A DNA stretch of 64,000 nucleotides, from the NCBI GenBank assembly GCA_963697975.1, contig OY969111.1, positions 2,046,001 to 2,110,000 on the forward strand, written 5' to 3'. Below are positions 14,865 to 24,292 of this stretch, one piece after another. Position 1 is the first letter of the stretch, and each line of letters starts with the position of its first letter. The notes beneath the pieces were generated by a model. That model ran no database searches. It saw only the letters and a list, made by a program, of their open reading frames with translations, and had not been told where the DNA came from. The position numbers and the translations under genes were made by a program. Source of the stretch: QHXM01 sp963697975. GTDB taxonomy: Bacteria; Acidobacteriota; Blastocatellia; Pyrinomonadales; Pyrinomonadaceae.

Positions 14865-15154
14865 GACGCGGTCTCGATTACGCATGAACACAGCGTTAAG
14901 CTAGACTTATGCATTGAGAGATGCCTTCCTCAAGAGAAAGAAGGCCACCACGCCAATCGGTGGGAAGAGAGTCAAGGCCGCGATTCGGATGTTCTTCGCT
15001 AGCTATAGCTCGCCTCATTATGAATGAATGATGATGACATCCGCACACAGAACACAGACAGTTATTCATGATGCTCTCTGCCAACAGCGTAACCGGTCAG
15101 CGTCGCACGGTGCTGGAAATTAGAGCAGACAAGAGGTGTACGGGCCAAGACGGC

Positions 15155-15727
15155 TCATGACTTATCGCCGCCGCGAGAGAAGTAACGCCCGACGGCCAGG
15201 ACGGTGATGCCAAGCCCCATCAGCCTCTCTATATCAACGACAATCTTTGAAAATCTGTTAGTCGGATAGATGGCACTTGCGCCCGATGAAAGGGTGGCGA
15301 AGCTGAAGTGCAGGCAGTCAATGAAGGACAAAAAAGCATTGCCCCAGATGAAGGGAGTGGGTCGCCCGTCTACCGCCGCCCCCCACACTGATTGAATCCC
15401 ACTGAATGGAGGCGAACCGCTTTGACCGAAATGCAGCATGAGAAGGAAGTTGATGTTCGCGCAGAGCAGCACTAAAGCAAGGTACAAAGAAATAATCCTG
15501 CCGAGCGATTCCGCGTTGTGCCTGAAGGATACGGCGAGGACGACCAGTGCGATAAACGGCGCGAGCGCGGCGGGAATCACGAGGAAGGTGAGCATCACCC
15601 TGGCGAACCAGTTCCAACCGGATAGCCTGATTAAGACTTCTCCCAGGCTAAAGCCGCCCAGGGTGACCAGCAAGCTCATGACCGGCCACCACAGTGGATT
15701 CAACTCAGCCCAACGTTCCCTTTTCAC
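15155..15727 (-). CDS. Ion-channel-like membrane protein with degenerate selectivity filter
   Basis: 190 residues. Hydrophobic segments lie near 13-33, 40-66 and 76-98. A pore-helix-like segment (FIDCLHFSFATLSSGASAIYP, with breaks) and a final membrane helix (RLMGLGITVLAVGRYF) follow. The arrangement matches two-helix potassium-channel pore domains, where the pore loop reads T-x-x-T-x-G-Y-G-D. Here it reads ATLSSGASAIYP, so the K+-coordinating TVGYG is absent. The C-terminal tail is short and charged (SRGGDKS), without an RCK domain. It may be a non-selective or structural derivative. Neighbours do not suggest a role. Confidence 0.65.
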   Translation of the reverse strand: MKRERWAELNPLWWPVMSLLVTLGGFSLGEVLIRLSGWNWFARVMLTFLVIPAALAPFIALVVLAVSFRHNAESLGRIISLYLALVLLCANINFLLMLHFGQSGSPPFSGIQSVWGAAVDGRPTPFIWGNAFLSFIDCLHFSFATLSSGASAIYPTNRFSKIVVDIERLMGLGITVLAVGRYFSRGGDKS

Positions 15728-15778
15728 CAGAGCTTCTCCTCTTGACTGGTTATCGCTTCAATTTTCCGCACCCTGATT

Positions 15779-16534
15779 TCAAGTTATCAGAAATCCGACC
15801 TTGTACGTTCCCACATACCCTTGCCCGTCTTTAGTCAACTGAAGCATCAAGTCGTTTCCGCCACGCCGGTAAATGCCGTCGCTATCGTTGGTCGTATCGC
15901 GGCGACCCTTTTGTGCATAGGGCGGCTGCGCGTGGACTTGATCCGTGATGGCTTCGTCGAAATAAAGCTGTGAGGTAAATTCGTGACCAACTTCCGACGC
16001 AGGCTTGGTGCGAATCATATAATGAATATGAACGTTGCGGCCCCTGTACCAGCCGGGATAGATTGTCTGGAATTCGACTTTACCCTCACTGTTCGTCACC
16101 TGATAGCCGCGCAGGAACTTCTTCCCGCGCGTATCCCCAAACTCTCCGGGATTGTCTTTAACATCCGAGTACGCGCCCGAAGCGTCGCAGTGCCAGATGT
16201 CCACAGTCGCACCCGAAAGTGGCTGACAGGTATTACCCGCGACGCTGTACACGTTAAGCACTAAGCGCAGCGGGACGCCCGGCTTCACCGAGCCGTCTGA
16301 AGGGTCTTGACGGATGGCTGAGCGATTGAGCTTCTCGTCTACGAAGTACGGGCCTTCCGTTTGCTCCGGGCTGACGAGGCAACCGGCGACAGTCGTCTGC
16401 GTGTAAGGGCCAGATGGCGGCCCGCCCGAACACCCGACGAGCGTGGTGGCTGTTGCCGTTCCCATGAGAATAAGCATCTCCCGCCGGTTAAGAATAAGAG
16501 TTGTCGAGGTTTCTTCCACGCTATTTCGTTTCAT
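15779..16534 (-). CDS. Exported intradiol ring-cleavage dioxygenase-like protein
   Basis: From the ATG at 16534 (AGGAAG upstream) the product is 251 residues. The N-terminus has a twin-Arg-like stretch (LNRREMLILMGTATATTLVG) ending in a Cys (VGCSGG), so it may be a Tat-exported lipoprotein. The body matches the catechol/protocatechuate dioxygenase fold: EQTEGPYFVDE at the N-terminus, WHCDASGAYSD with the first Fe-ligand Tyr, YPGWYRGR with the second and NVHIHYMI with the His ligands. Cytoplasmic members open aromatic rings using Fe(III). The substrate of exported members is generally unknown. No aromatic-degradation genes are nearby, so a catabolic role is not supported by context. Confidence 0.87.
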   Translation of the reverse strand: MKRNSVEETSTTLILNRREMLILMGTATATTLVGCSGGPPSGPYTQTTVAGCLVSPEQTEGPYFVDEKLNRSAIRQDPSDGSVKPGVPLRLVLNVYSVAGNTCQPLSGATVDIWHCDASGAYSDVKDNPGEFGDTRGKKFLRGYQVTNSEGKVEFQTIYPGWYRGRNVHIHYMIRTKPASEVGHEFTSQLYFDEAITDQVHAQPPYAQKGRRDTTNDSDGIYRRGGNDLMLQLTKDGQGYVGTYKVGFLIT

Positions 16535-16808
16535 AGCATCTTCCTGCGAGCCGTTGGTTTCTTCCATCGTCGTTAATCGTCAGAATTTGTGCGAACGAGC
16601 CATTCTATCTTAATCGCGCCTTCTGCCTTGTAAAGAATTGTCAGGAAATCGGGCGTGTGACTGACAAAACTTTACACTCCGCTGACGAACTCTTTACATC
16701 CATCATCTCCAAAAATCTCATCACAGCGATAACCCGGCAAAGCCCTTCCGGCAGCCTCCAGTCATGGCATCGGGAGATCAAAAGACCACCAATTGACGGC
16801 TAAGGGAT

Positions 16809-18043
16809 ATGAGTCATATGAAACAGCTCGCTCTTATGTTGCTACTCCTTTTTATCTGCGCTCCCGGCACGCTGCGCGCTCAATCTGGGCGAAGGCAGAA
16901 CGATAAAGGATCGAACAGCACCAGCGGCAGAACACAGCCAGTTTCCGACCCGGCGGCGAGTAATCCTTCCGACGAAGAAGGTATGGTCAATCAGGGCACG
17001 GGAGAGGGTGAGATAATTGAAGGCGACGTTCTCAGGGTTAATACCGCGCTTGTCACCGTCCCGGTCAGCGTGATGGATCGCAACGGCAAGTATATTCCAG
17101 ACCTCAGCCGGGAAGATTTCCATATCTTCGACGAAGGCATCGAACAACGGGTCGCATATTTTGCGACCGTTGATCAGCCGTTCACGGTAGCCCTCGTCAT
17201 AGACACCAGCGGCTCGACAGACTTCCGCCTTGAAGACATTCAGCAAGCGGCGATTGCCTTTGTGAACCAGCTAAAACCTGAAGACCGTGTGATGATCATC
17301 TCTTTCGACGACCAGATCAACGTCCTGACCAGACCGATCAGCGACCGCGACGAATTGATTAAGGCCATTCGACGGACGCGCACGGGAGGCGGCACGCGCC
17401 TTTACGACGCAGTAGACCAGGTCATCAAGAAACATTTGAAACCAATCAACGGTCGCAAGGCGATGGTACTCTTCACCGACGGCGTTGACACGACCAGCCG
17501 ACAGGCTTCCTACGACAGCACCCTCCGGGCAGCCGAGGAATTGGACGCGCTCATTTACCCGGTCTCATACGAGACTAAGAACAACGGGCGCTGGGGTGGA
17601 GGCACCCCGCAGCAGATACCCCTTCCGGGCGGGCGGGGCGGCGTTATTCTAGGCATCCCGTTTCCGCGCGCCCCGTGCCGGGCGGCGGTGGCGGCAGCAC
17701 GAATCCCGCTGATAACCAGAGAGCCAGAATGTATCTCTTTGAACTTGCCAGAAGGACAGGCGGGCGACTTTATAACGGCGGTTCTATGCTGGGGATTTCT
17801 CAGGCTTTCACACAAGTCGCGGAAGAACTGCGTCGCCAGTACAGCCTCGGTTATTACCCGAAACATGGCGGGCAGGCGGGACAGCGACGGCAGATTAAGG
17901 TCCGCGTCAATCAGCCTAACCTGGTGGTGGTCGCGCGCGACAGTTACATCTACTCCCCGAAGAATGACAACCCTTCGCAGGCAGATAAGCAGCAGTTCTC
18001 AAGGTCTGACAACCAAGCCAATCGTCTCAGACAAACCCGGTAG
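16809..18043 (+). CDS. Secreted VWFA-domain protein, acidobacterial type, with frameshift
   Basis: A signal peptide (LALMLLLLFICAPGTLRA) and a Ser/Asn-rich linker precede a domain starting LRVNTALVTVPVSV, typical of acidobacterial VWFA-related proteins. The VWA metal site is intact: DTSGST, the Thr in TGGGTRLYDA and FTDGVDT. At 17671-17675 the frame breaks. Frame one reads GIPFPRAP then nonsense to a stop at 18059; the frame beginning at 17675 continues with the Gly-rich linker and the conserved end ARMYLFELARRTGGRLY ... LGYYP to a stop at 18043. Adding one C to the run GCCCCG restores one protein of about 411 residues. Start may be 16809 or 16818. Either a real mutation or a sequencing error. 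Confidence 0.85.
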
Positions 18044-18088
18044 CGACCACGTAAATTAAAAATCAAGCTCGTCTTTGTTTGGCAGAAG

Positions 18089-18120
18089 GATGCCCCGCGT
18101 AATGTCTCACGCAGGGCATC
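18089..18120 (+). terminator. Hairpin terminator after the VWFA gene
   Basis: GATGCCCCGCGT (18089-18100) pairs with ACGCAGGGCATC (18109-18120) over 12 positions with one mismatch and an 8-nt loop, then TTTATTACTT. It lies 45 bp after the restored stop codon. Confidence 0.6.
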
Positions 18121-18329
18121 TTTATTACTTATCTTTCGAGCGCTTTCGACCTGGTAAAAGCTCATCGGGAAATGTTCCCGCTATCATGCTATCTGTAAAG
18201 CAGACCTACCAAAACCATAAGCACTTAGTTCTCGCGCCTATCACTAAACTGGAATAATAAGATAAGATGCTCCGGCATCTGAAGAGGTCAGCCGTTCAAT
18301 CTTTAAATCCTGCTTGTCATCTATCGAAT

Positions 18330-18902
18330 ATGCTTAAAAACAACATCGCCCTTCTCGCCATTTGCTTTGCTCTCTTTATCGCTACCGTGTGCGGCAACCA
18401 GCGCACTAACAGCGCCACCAATTTTTTAGCCGCTAACGTCAGTGCAAATTCTCTTTCTTCACCACTGAATGTGTCTCTCCCTCAGAGTTCTTCTAAAACA
18501 GTCCGGGTGCGCCTGACGGAAGTTGAAACCAACGCGGATGTTGTGGATTGGCCTTCCCCCGGCTCGGAAATTATCATCAAGGCAGGAGCAATCACCCTCA
18601 ACAAAAAAACTGACGATAATGGCGTCGTCGTGTTCGACGCAGTTCCGTGCGGGCGGCAGATCGTCATAACCAGAAAGGATGAGTACGGCGGTGAGGATGG
18701 CGTCTTTCATCGAAGTTTGACATGCATGAGAAGGCAAGTTGATTTCGGAATAATTGAGCGAGTATTTGGTGGGAAATACACGCTGCGACAACGCAAGCTG
18801 CAACGCATGGGATATGACGCTACCAGGAATGTTTGGCGGGATGCTAACGGCAAAATAATCTCTATGAGAACCTTCAACCGGATAATGTCACAAAGACACT
18901 AG
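18330..18902 (+). CDS. Secreted protein with a carboxypeptidase-regulatory-like beta domain
   Basis: Starting at the ATG at 18330, which is followed directly by a signal peptide (NIALLAICFALFIATVCG), the product is 190 residues; the longer frame would bury this signal. Residues about 55-135 read like a small beta-sandwich of the CarboxypepD_reg type (VRVRLTEVETNAD, LNKKTDDNGVVVFDAVPCGR). The C-terminal 50 residues are basic (RQRKLQRMGYD). There is no enzymatic motif. Two Cys (PCGR and LTCMRR) could form a disulfide outside the cell. No clear ribosome site. Function unknown. Confidence 0.6.
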   Translation: MLKNNIALLAICFALFIATVCGNQRTNSATNFLAANVSANSLSSPLNVSLPQSSSKTVRVRLTEVETNADVVDWPSPGSEIIIKAGAITLNKKTDDNGVVVFDAVPCGRQIVITRKDEYGGEDGVFHRSLTCMRRQVDFGIIERVFGGKYTLRQRKLQRMGYDATRNVWRDANGKIISMRTFNRIMSQRH

Positions 18903-19110
18903 CAGAGAGCGACGCCTCATTCACCACCGGCCTCTATTCATCACGATCAGTTGTGGGAGTAACAATTGTGAATGGCTGAGCGATTCACGCTCCATCTCAT
19001 GCGGCCTCACCCGGCATGAGCTACACCCCGGTTGCCGGTATTTCTATTCAGAACTAATTCGCCATCAATTGGATTCTTGTGGTCGATTTTGAGGATTACG
19101 TCTGAGTACT

Positions 19111-19323
19111 TTAATGCTCCTCGTTGCGCTGCATATAAGCGGCTACCGCTTCGATAGCACCTTCGTGCATTCTCTCCGGGCGGACATAAAGCCAGTGCTT
19201 CTCAAACTCTTCGTCAGTCATGACCGTCTGCAAAGCCCTTTCCTTACTCTTTAACCATTGCTCTGCCCACTGCCGCAGTTCATCATCATTGTTGAGAGCC
19301 ATTCGTGCCGCGTGCATATTCAT
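19111..19323 (-). CDS. Small hypothetical protein
   Basis: The ATG at 19323 is chosen because GGGAGGAA lies 9 bp upstream; an in-frame ATG 30 bp earlier lacks one. The product has 70 residues, is almost entirely helical and acidic, rich in Trp, Glu and Arg (LRQWAEQWLKSKERALQTV). No membrane segment, signal or known motif. It stands alone on the minus strand. Confidence 0.55.
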   Translation of the reverse strand: MNMHAARMALNNDDELRQWAEQWLKSKERALQTVMTDEEFEKHWLYVRPERMHEGAIEAVAAYMQRNEEH

Positions 19324-19353
19324 TAAATAAATTTCCTCCCAGTCTTCTCGCAT

Positions 19354-19817
19354 TCAATTTCAGGAGCAGCTACTCTAGCACATGAAAGCCGCGCTATTCT
19401 CTGGTTGAAGTTCCTGTTCGGCGGCGCAGATAGAGATAACCACGCCCGCGATAAAGAATCTCATTTCACACGAAATCTCGTAAGAGATCTTCGCCCGTTT
19501 CATCTTCATCAAGGTCTCAAATCCAAATTTCACAACTACTATCTAATTCCAGCAAGGTCGTGGGCCACCCGCCCGGCTCAACTCGCTGCTAAACGTGACG
19601 GCGCGAACCTGTTATCACGTTGCCCTCTCATCGGCACAGGCTTTGCCAATCATTCAAACATGACACTAACGAGTGTTGTCCTGGTTTCCTAAATTTTGGA
19701 TGAGAGTGGACGCATCTTCCCCGTTTGGCTCAACACATCATGCCGGTAATGGAGCGAAGCCAACCTGCTCTTGTCCGCTTTACCGATCTAGCCCCCAATG
19801 TGTTTAGGAGGTAGTAA
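19354..19817. other. Intergenic region before the TonB receptor
   Basis: About 460 bp with no convincing gene on either strand. The last part must hold the promoter and leader of the receptor, ending in the ribosome site TAGGAGG at 19807-19813. I see no clear riboswitch or operator. Confidence 0.4.
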
Positions 19818-22800
19818 ATGAAAGTCAGATTTCTTCTCGTATTAACCGCGTTGCTTAGTCTTTCACTCGTGACTTTCGGACAGACCAGTCGCGGGACAGT
19901 CAGCGGGACAGTTGTTGACCCTAACGATGCGGTCATCCCCGGTGCCACTATCACACTTACCAATTCGCAGACCAGCGTCAGCCGCACGACGGTGACCAAC
20001 GACGAAGGGTTCTACCGCTTTGACGCGGTGGACCTCGGCACTTACTCGGTCAAGCTCTCCGCCGTCAACTTCGGTGAAGTGACCAAGACAAACATTCTGG
20101 TACAGGCTAATCAGATCGCCGATGTCCCGGCGGTCTTAGCGCCCGGCGGCCAACAGGTCACTGTAGACGTAACAGCCGACGCAGGCGCATTGCTGCAAAC
20201 TGAAGCGCCTGTGCGCGGCGGCAACATCGAGACCAGACAGATTACGGAACTGCCCATCGCACTGCGCAACCCCGTCGCGCTGGCGCTGACGCTGCCGGGC
20301 GTTTCTTCCAATCGCTACGGCGCGGGCGTCCAGACATTCTCTGTCAACGGGGCGCGTCAGCGCTCGAACAACTTCCTGATAGACGGGACGGAGAATAACG
20401 ACATCTCGATTGCCGGACAGGGATTCCAGATCACCAACACCGACGCAGTGCAGGAAGTTTCCGTGCAAACTTCCAACTACGACTCGGAATTCGGTCGTGC
20501 CGGTGGCGCGGTCGTCAACGTTATTACTAAGGGAGGCGGCAACGATTTTCATGGCACGCTCTCTTATCTTGGAGATTCGACGCGCGACGATGCGATCACG
20601 ACCAATCAAAGCCGCGACCCTGTGACAGTGCGTCGCGGGTATCCTTTGAAAGGCACAGAGCACTGGATTTCAGGCACAATCAGCGGGCCTATCATCTTCC
20701 CGCGCTTCGGCGAGGGCGGAGGGCTATCCACCTACAATGGCCGCAACCGTACCTTCTTCTTCGTTGCTCTACAGGATCAAAGACAAGGATCGCAAAGCGC
20801 ATCAACGGTCACTTCGCTGACGGCAGCGGGACGCGCCAGACTACGCTCGCTCTTTCCTGCGGGGACGAACCCGAGAGTGGACACCTATCTGGCTCTGACT
20901 CAGGGGATTGATGGCACGGCTGATCCATTCACGATTGATTTGGGTCTGGGGCGCGGAGGCATTCAGTTCGCCACCGCCAGCCCATCGTTCTCGCAGACCT
21001 TCTCCGACTTCCAGACGCAGTTTCGGATTGACCACAAGATCGGCGACAACGACCAGTTGTCGGTCCGTTATCTCTCCGACTATCAAAAAGCGCCGACCGG
21101 CGGTTTCCTCGGGGGCAACTTCCCCGACCTGATCACAAGCACTCAGAACAAGTACCAGAACTTTCTGATCACGGAAACGCATATCTTCGCTCCGACGGTG
21201 ACCAACGAGTTGCGCCTCTCTTATAACCGCATCGACTTAGGGTTCCCGCTCGATCCGAGGAATCCGCTCGGACAGACGCTACCCTGCATACAAATCACGA
21301 ACATCTCGAACTGCGCGACCACAGGAGGAACGCAGCTCGCCGTCAACGCAGTCTTTCCGCAGGGGCGCGTGGCCAACAACTATGTGTTGCAGGATACGAT
21401 GACCTTCGTGCGCGGGGATCACACTTTCCGTGGCGGGTTAGACATTCTCCTGCAACGCTCGCGGCAGTTTGCGCCGATCAACGAACGCGGCGATACGCGC
21501 TACGGCGATAGCACCGCCGGGGGGCAGAGTTTCTCAGCCTTCGCCAACTTCGTTGACGACTTCGGCGGCTCAGGCTCAGCCAACCGCACCTTTGGCAGCG
21601 CGCGGTATTACCCTGAACTGATTCGCCAAGCTTACTTCGTTCAAGACCGATGGAAGATGACACAATCGCTGACGCTCACGCTCGGCCTGCGCTACGAAAA
21701 CTTCGGCGTCCCCTTCAACACGCTCAGAACGCCTGCCTTTACAGGTCTCTTCAACATTGACCCGGTGACCTTTACCGGCCCATTCAATCAGCCCAACAGT
21801 ATTCCGCACGACCAGAACAATTTCGCGCCCTCCTTCGGCATTGCCTACTCGCCTTCGGTGGATGGCGACGGAATCCTCGCCCGGCTAATCGGCCAGCAGC
21901 GAACGGTGATCCGCGCCGGTTACCAGATCGGCTACGACTCCTTCTACAACAATCTGGCCTCTAATGCCTCGACGGCAGCGCCTAACGTGGTCGCCACCGT
22001 AACGACCTCTACGCCGACTGCGGCCAACCCGCGTGGATTAGCTAACCTCTCGACGCTCGTGCCGACAGTTCCTCGTGCCCTGACGCCACAGGATTCACAG
22101 GGAAACCTCCTCTCCCCTGATCTGGTCAATCCCTATTACCAGCGTTGGTCGCTCGGCTTCCAGCGCGAGTTGCCGTTCAACCTGATCATCGATATGTCCT
22201 ACGTTGGCTCGAAGGGAACCCGGCTCTATATCACCGAAGATATCAATCCGACTGTCCCGGCAAATCTTCAGCAGAGACCGGCCAACTTCGCGACGATCCC
22301 GGCAGCGCGTCTCTCGGCTCGCTACGATCCGCTGCAAGGGCCACGCAACATTCGCACAAACGGTGGAGACTCCAATTATCATTCGGGGCAGTTGCAGGTG
22401 ACGCGCCGCTTTGCCAACAACCTCTCCATCTCGGGCGCTTACACCTGGTCGAAGTTGATTGACAACGGCAGCGATACCTTCGCTCAGGGAGCGATTGGCT
22501 CACAAGGTAATACGGCGCTTCCGCCCAGATTCGGCGGGTTGCGAGCAGACAGGGCAGTCTCTCTCTTCGATCGCCCTCATCGTGCTTCGATTACCTACGT
22601 CTACGCCATTCCTTTCATGCGCGAGCAGCGCGGGTTCGCCGGACGCCTGTTCGGTGGGTTCGAGCTTGCTGGCGTCACGACGTTCGAGAGCGGCGTGCCG
22701 CTCAACGTCTTGAACGGCACGGATGCTGACGGCATCGGCGGCGCGCTGGATCGTCCTGTCTTCAACCCGGACGGACGGACGGGAGTGCGAGCCATTATCG

Positions 22801-23234
22801 CGACGGCAGCCAGTCCAAGCCCAACCGGCTATGTCAATCCTGAGGTTGTCATTGGCCGGACGGCTGGTGGGGCCAACATTTTCCAGCCAATTGATCCCTT
22901 ACAGGCGCAGTATATTCAAGCAGGGTCGACGAGATTTCCGACGGGCAATCTCGGTCGCAACACCTTGCGCGCCCCGGGGGTCAATAATTGGAACGTGAAC
23001 TTAACGAAGCGGACCAACATTTCCGAGACGACGAAGCTGGAGTTGCGGGCGGAGTTCTACAACATCTTCAATCACCCGCAGTACGGAACCCCGAACGTCA
23101 GCCCGTTCCCAGGGACGGCTCAGACGGGCGTTGGCTCTAACATAGTCTCGACTCCCTCGGGTCAGTTCCTTGACCCAAGGTTCGGCGATGGCGGAGGCCG
23201 CGTCATTCGCTATCAGCTAAAGTTCATCTTCTAG
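19818..23234 (+). CDS. Oar-like TonB-dependent outer-membrane receptor
   Basis: 1138 residues, preceded by a strong ribosome site (AGGAGG). A signal peptide ends at TFGQ. Residues about 23-110 are a carboxypeptidase-regulatory-like domain (SGTVVDPNDAVIPGATITLTN, in part). The plug domain follows (about 120-235; FSVNGARQRSNNFLIDGTEN, in part, and YDSEFGRAGGAVVNVITKGG, in part). The rest is a long beta-barrel with many aromatic-ended strands, finishing VIRYQLKFIF. This architecture is the Oar-like family, expanded in Acidobacteriota. It probably imports or binds large substrates such as peptides or glycans; the ligand is unknown. No TonB/ExbB genes are nearby. A strong terminator follows, so it is monocistronic. 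Confidence 0.95.
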   Translation: MKVRFLLVLTALLSLSLVTFGQTSRGTVSGTVVDPNDAVIPGATITLTNSQTSVSRTTVTNDEGFYRFDAVDLGTYSVKLSAVNFGEVTKTNILVQANQIADVPAVLAPGGQQVTVDVTADAGALLQTEAPVRGGNIETRQITELPIALRNPVALALTLPGVSSNRYGAGVQTFSVNGARQRSNNFLIDGTENNDISIAGQGFQITNTDAVQEVSVQTSNYDSEFGRAGGAVVNVITKGGGNDFHGTLSYLGDSTRDDAITTNQSRDPVTVRRGYPLKGTEHWISGTISGPIIFPRFGEGGGLSTYNGRNRTFFFVALQDQRQGSQSASTVTSLTAAGRARLRSLFPAGTNPRVDTYLALTQGIDGTADPFTIDLGLGRGGIQFATASPSFSQTFSDFQTQFRIDHKIGDNDQLSVRYLSDYQKAPTGGFLGGNFPDLITSTQNKYQNFLITETHIFAPTVTNELRLSYNRIDLGFPLDPRNPLGQTLPCIQITNISNCATTGGTQLAVNAVFPQGRVANNYVLQDTMTFVRGDHTFRGGLDILLQRSRQFAPINERGDTRYGDSTAGGQSFSAFANFVDDFGGSGSANRTFGSARYYPELIRQAYFVQDRWKMTQSLTLTLGLRYENFGVPFNTLRTPAFTGLFNIDPVTFTGPFNQPNSIPHDQNNFAPSFGIAYSPSVDGDGILARLIGQQRTVIRAGYQIGYDSFYNNLASNASTAAPNVVATVTTSTPTAANPRGLANLSTLVPTVPRALTPQDSQGNLLSPDLVNPYYQRWSLGFQRELPFNLIIDMSYVGSKGTRLYITEDINPTVPANLQQRPANFATIPAARLSARYDPLQGPRNIRTNGGDSNYHSGQLQVTRRFANNLSISGAYTWSKLIDNGSDTFAQGAIGSQGNTALPPRFGGLRADRAVSLFDRPHRASITYVYAIPFMREQRGFAGRLFGGFELAGVTTFESGVPLNVLNGTDADGIGGALDRPVFNPDGRTGVRAIIATAASPSPTGYVNPEVVIGRTAGGANIFQPIDPLQAQYIQAGSTRFPTGNLGRNTLRAPGVNNWNVNLTKRTNISETTKLELRAEFYNIFNHPQYGTPNVSPFPGTAQTGVGSNIVSTPSGQFLDPRFGDGGGRVIRYQLKFIF

Positions 23235-23265
23235 CTTAAAGCTAAGAAGATGTACTACTTCGATT

Positions 23266-23312
23266 ATCCCCGGCATGAGTTGAATTTTGATTCATGCCGG
23301 GGATACTTTTTT
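23266..23312 (+). terminator. Rho-independent terminator after the TonB receptor
   Basis: ATCCCCGGCATGA (23266-23278) and TCATGCCGGGGAT (23292-23304) form a perfect 13-bp stem with a 13-nt loop, followed by AC and six Ts (23307-23312). Confidence 0.92.
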
Positions 23313-23459
23313 GTCTGACTATCCTTGTCTCACTTCTTCAATTCTCCTTCAGAATAATTTCAGGAATCTCTAAATACCTCCCCTGACGCTTCCCTTTACT
23401 ATGTGTTTCAACAAGGCTTCATAGATAGAGCCTTAAATAAAGAGAAGGAGAAAGAATCA

Positions 23460-24044
23460 ATGTTATCTGAGATATCCGATTTTAGCCTCACCTCGCTTGC
23501 CTTATCCGCAGGACAGGTGCATGGACTAATTGTCGAAGCAGCCCTGCGCGGAGCGCAGAAAAATGACGGATCTCTTCCGCCTATGGAACGCGCGTTAGCG
23601 CAATTGCGAGATATGGTAAAGCTGCCACAGCAGGACTGTGACAAGTTGAGCAAAATTGTAGCTCTCGCTATGAACAGGTCCGCACGCCCTGTTAAAGAGA
23701 CTTTGCTTCAGATTCGCCAGATCGATGAGGAACTGCGGCGGAAGCCTGAGAGTGTGCATCCTCTGGTCCTCGCCATCTCCAGCATCGCCAATGACAGCGC
23801 CAAAACAGCCCTGTCGGCCTTGCCTTCCACGTCAGAAGGCGCAAAGACTCCGCGCCAGGTGACGAAGGGTATATCTGTCGTGGCTGCGGATATAGCTGGT
23901 GCCATCCTTGGCGGGATTGCGGGTGCGAAGGCCGGTAAAGATATCGAGACGACAATCGTCGGAGCGGTCGGAGGAGCGATCCTCGCCTCTTCGGCAGTAG
24001 GTGACGGAAAGCCGTTTCCCGGCATCGGGGTTCTTGTCGAGTAA
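23460..24044 (+). CDS. Hypothetical protein with C-terminal glycine zipper
   Basis: The ATG at 23460 follows AAGGAG by 9-10 bp; upstream in-frame codons lack support. The product has 194 residues. The N-terminal 130 residues are helical and soluble. Residues about 140-185 alternate Gly/Ala with hydrophobics (AGAILGGIAGAKAGKDIETT and VGAVGGAILASSAVG), a glycine-zipper pattern seen in membrane-inserting or oligomerising proteins. There is no signal peptide. A strong terminator follows the stop, so it is monocistronic. Function unknown; pore-forming or membrane-associating behaviour is only a suggestion from the zipper. Confidence 0.7.
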   Translation: MLSEISDFSLTSLALSAGQVHGLIVEAALRGAQKNDGSLPPMERALAQLRDMVKLPQQDCDKLSKIVALAMNRSARPVKETLLQIRQIDEELRRKPESVHPLVLAISSIANDSAKTALSALPSTSEGAKTPRQVTKGISVVAADIAGAILGGIAGAKAGKDIETTIVGAVGGAILASSAVGDGKPFPGIGVLVE

Positions 24045-24083
24045 GTCGAAAGTCATCAAGGCTAACTTCGGCTAAGTTTTCAC

Positions 24084-24133
24084 TGGCGCGTTTCGGGAGG
24101 CACTGACCCACCCCGGAACGCGCCAATTTTTTT
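24084..24133 (+). terminator. Rho-independent terminator
   Basis: TGGCGCGTTTCGGG (24084-24097) and CCCGGAACGCGCCA (24112-24125) form a 14-bp stem with one G-U pair and a 14-nt loop, followed by A and seven Ts. It ends the glycine-zipper gene's transcript. Confidence 0.9.
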
Positions 24134-24292
24134 AGGAGGATGAGCATTCGTGGGTTTTGCCTTCATCTTCCTTCCCTGATTCTTCTACGAATAATGTGGA
24201 CGCAACGGCGCAAATTGTTGTAGAAATGCTGGGCACAATCTTCCGGGCCACAAATAAGGGGTTCAATCCTTCGCCACTTGAGCAACTTTCCG

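Noticed and set aside
14880..15140. Small gene between the PLP enzyme and the channel-like protein
   Set aside because: Short frames on both strands, none with ribosome site or recognisable product.
24139..24222. Short leader peptide before the CHAT gene (27 codons, AGGAGG directly before ATG)
   Set aside because: The ribosome site has zero spacing and the sequence has no feature of known leader peptides.
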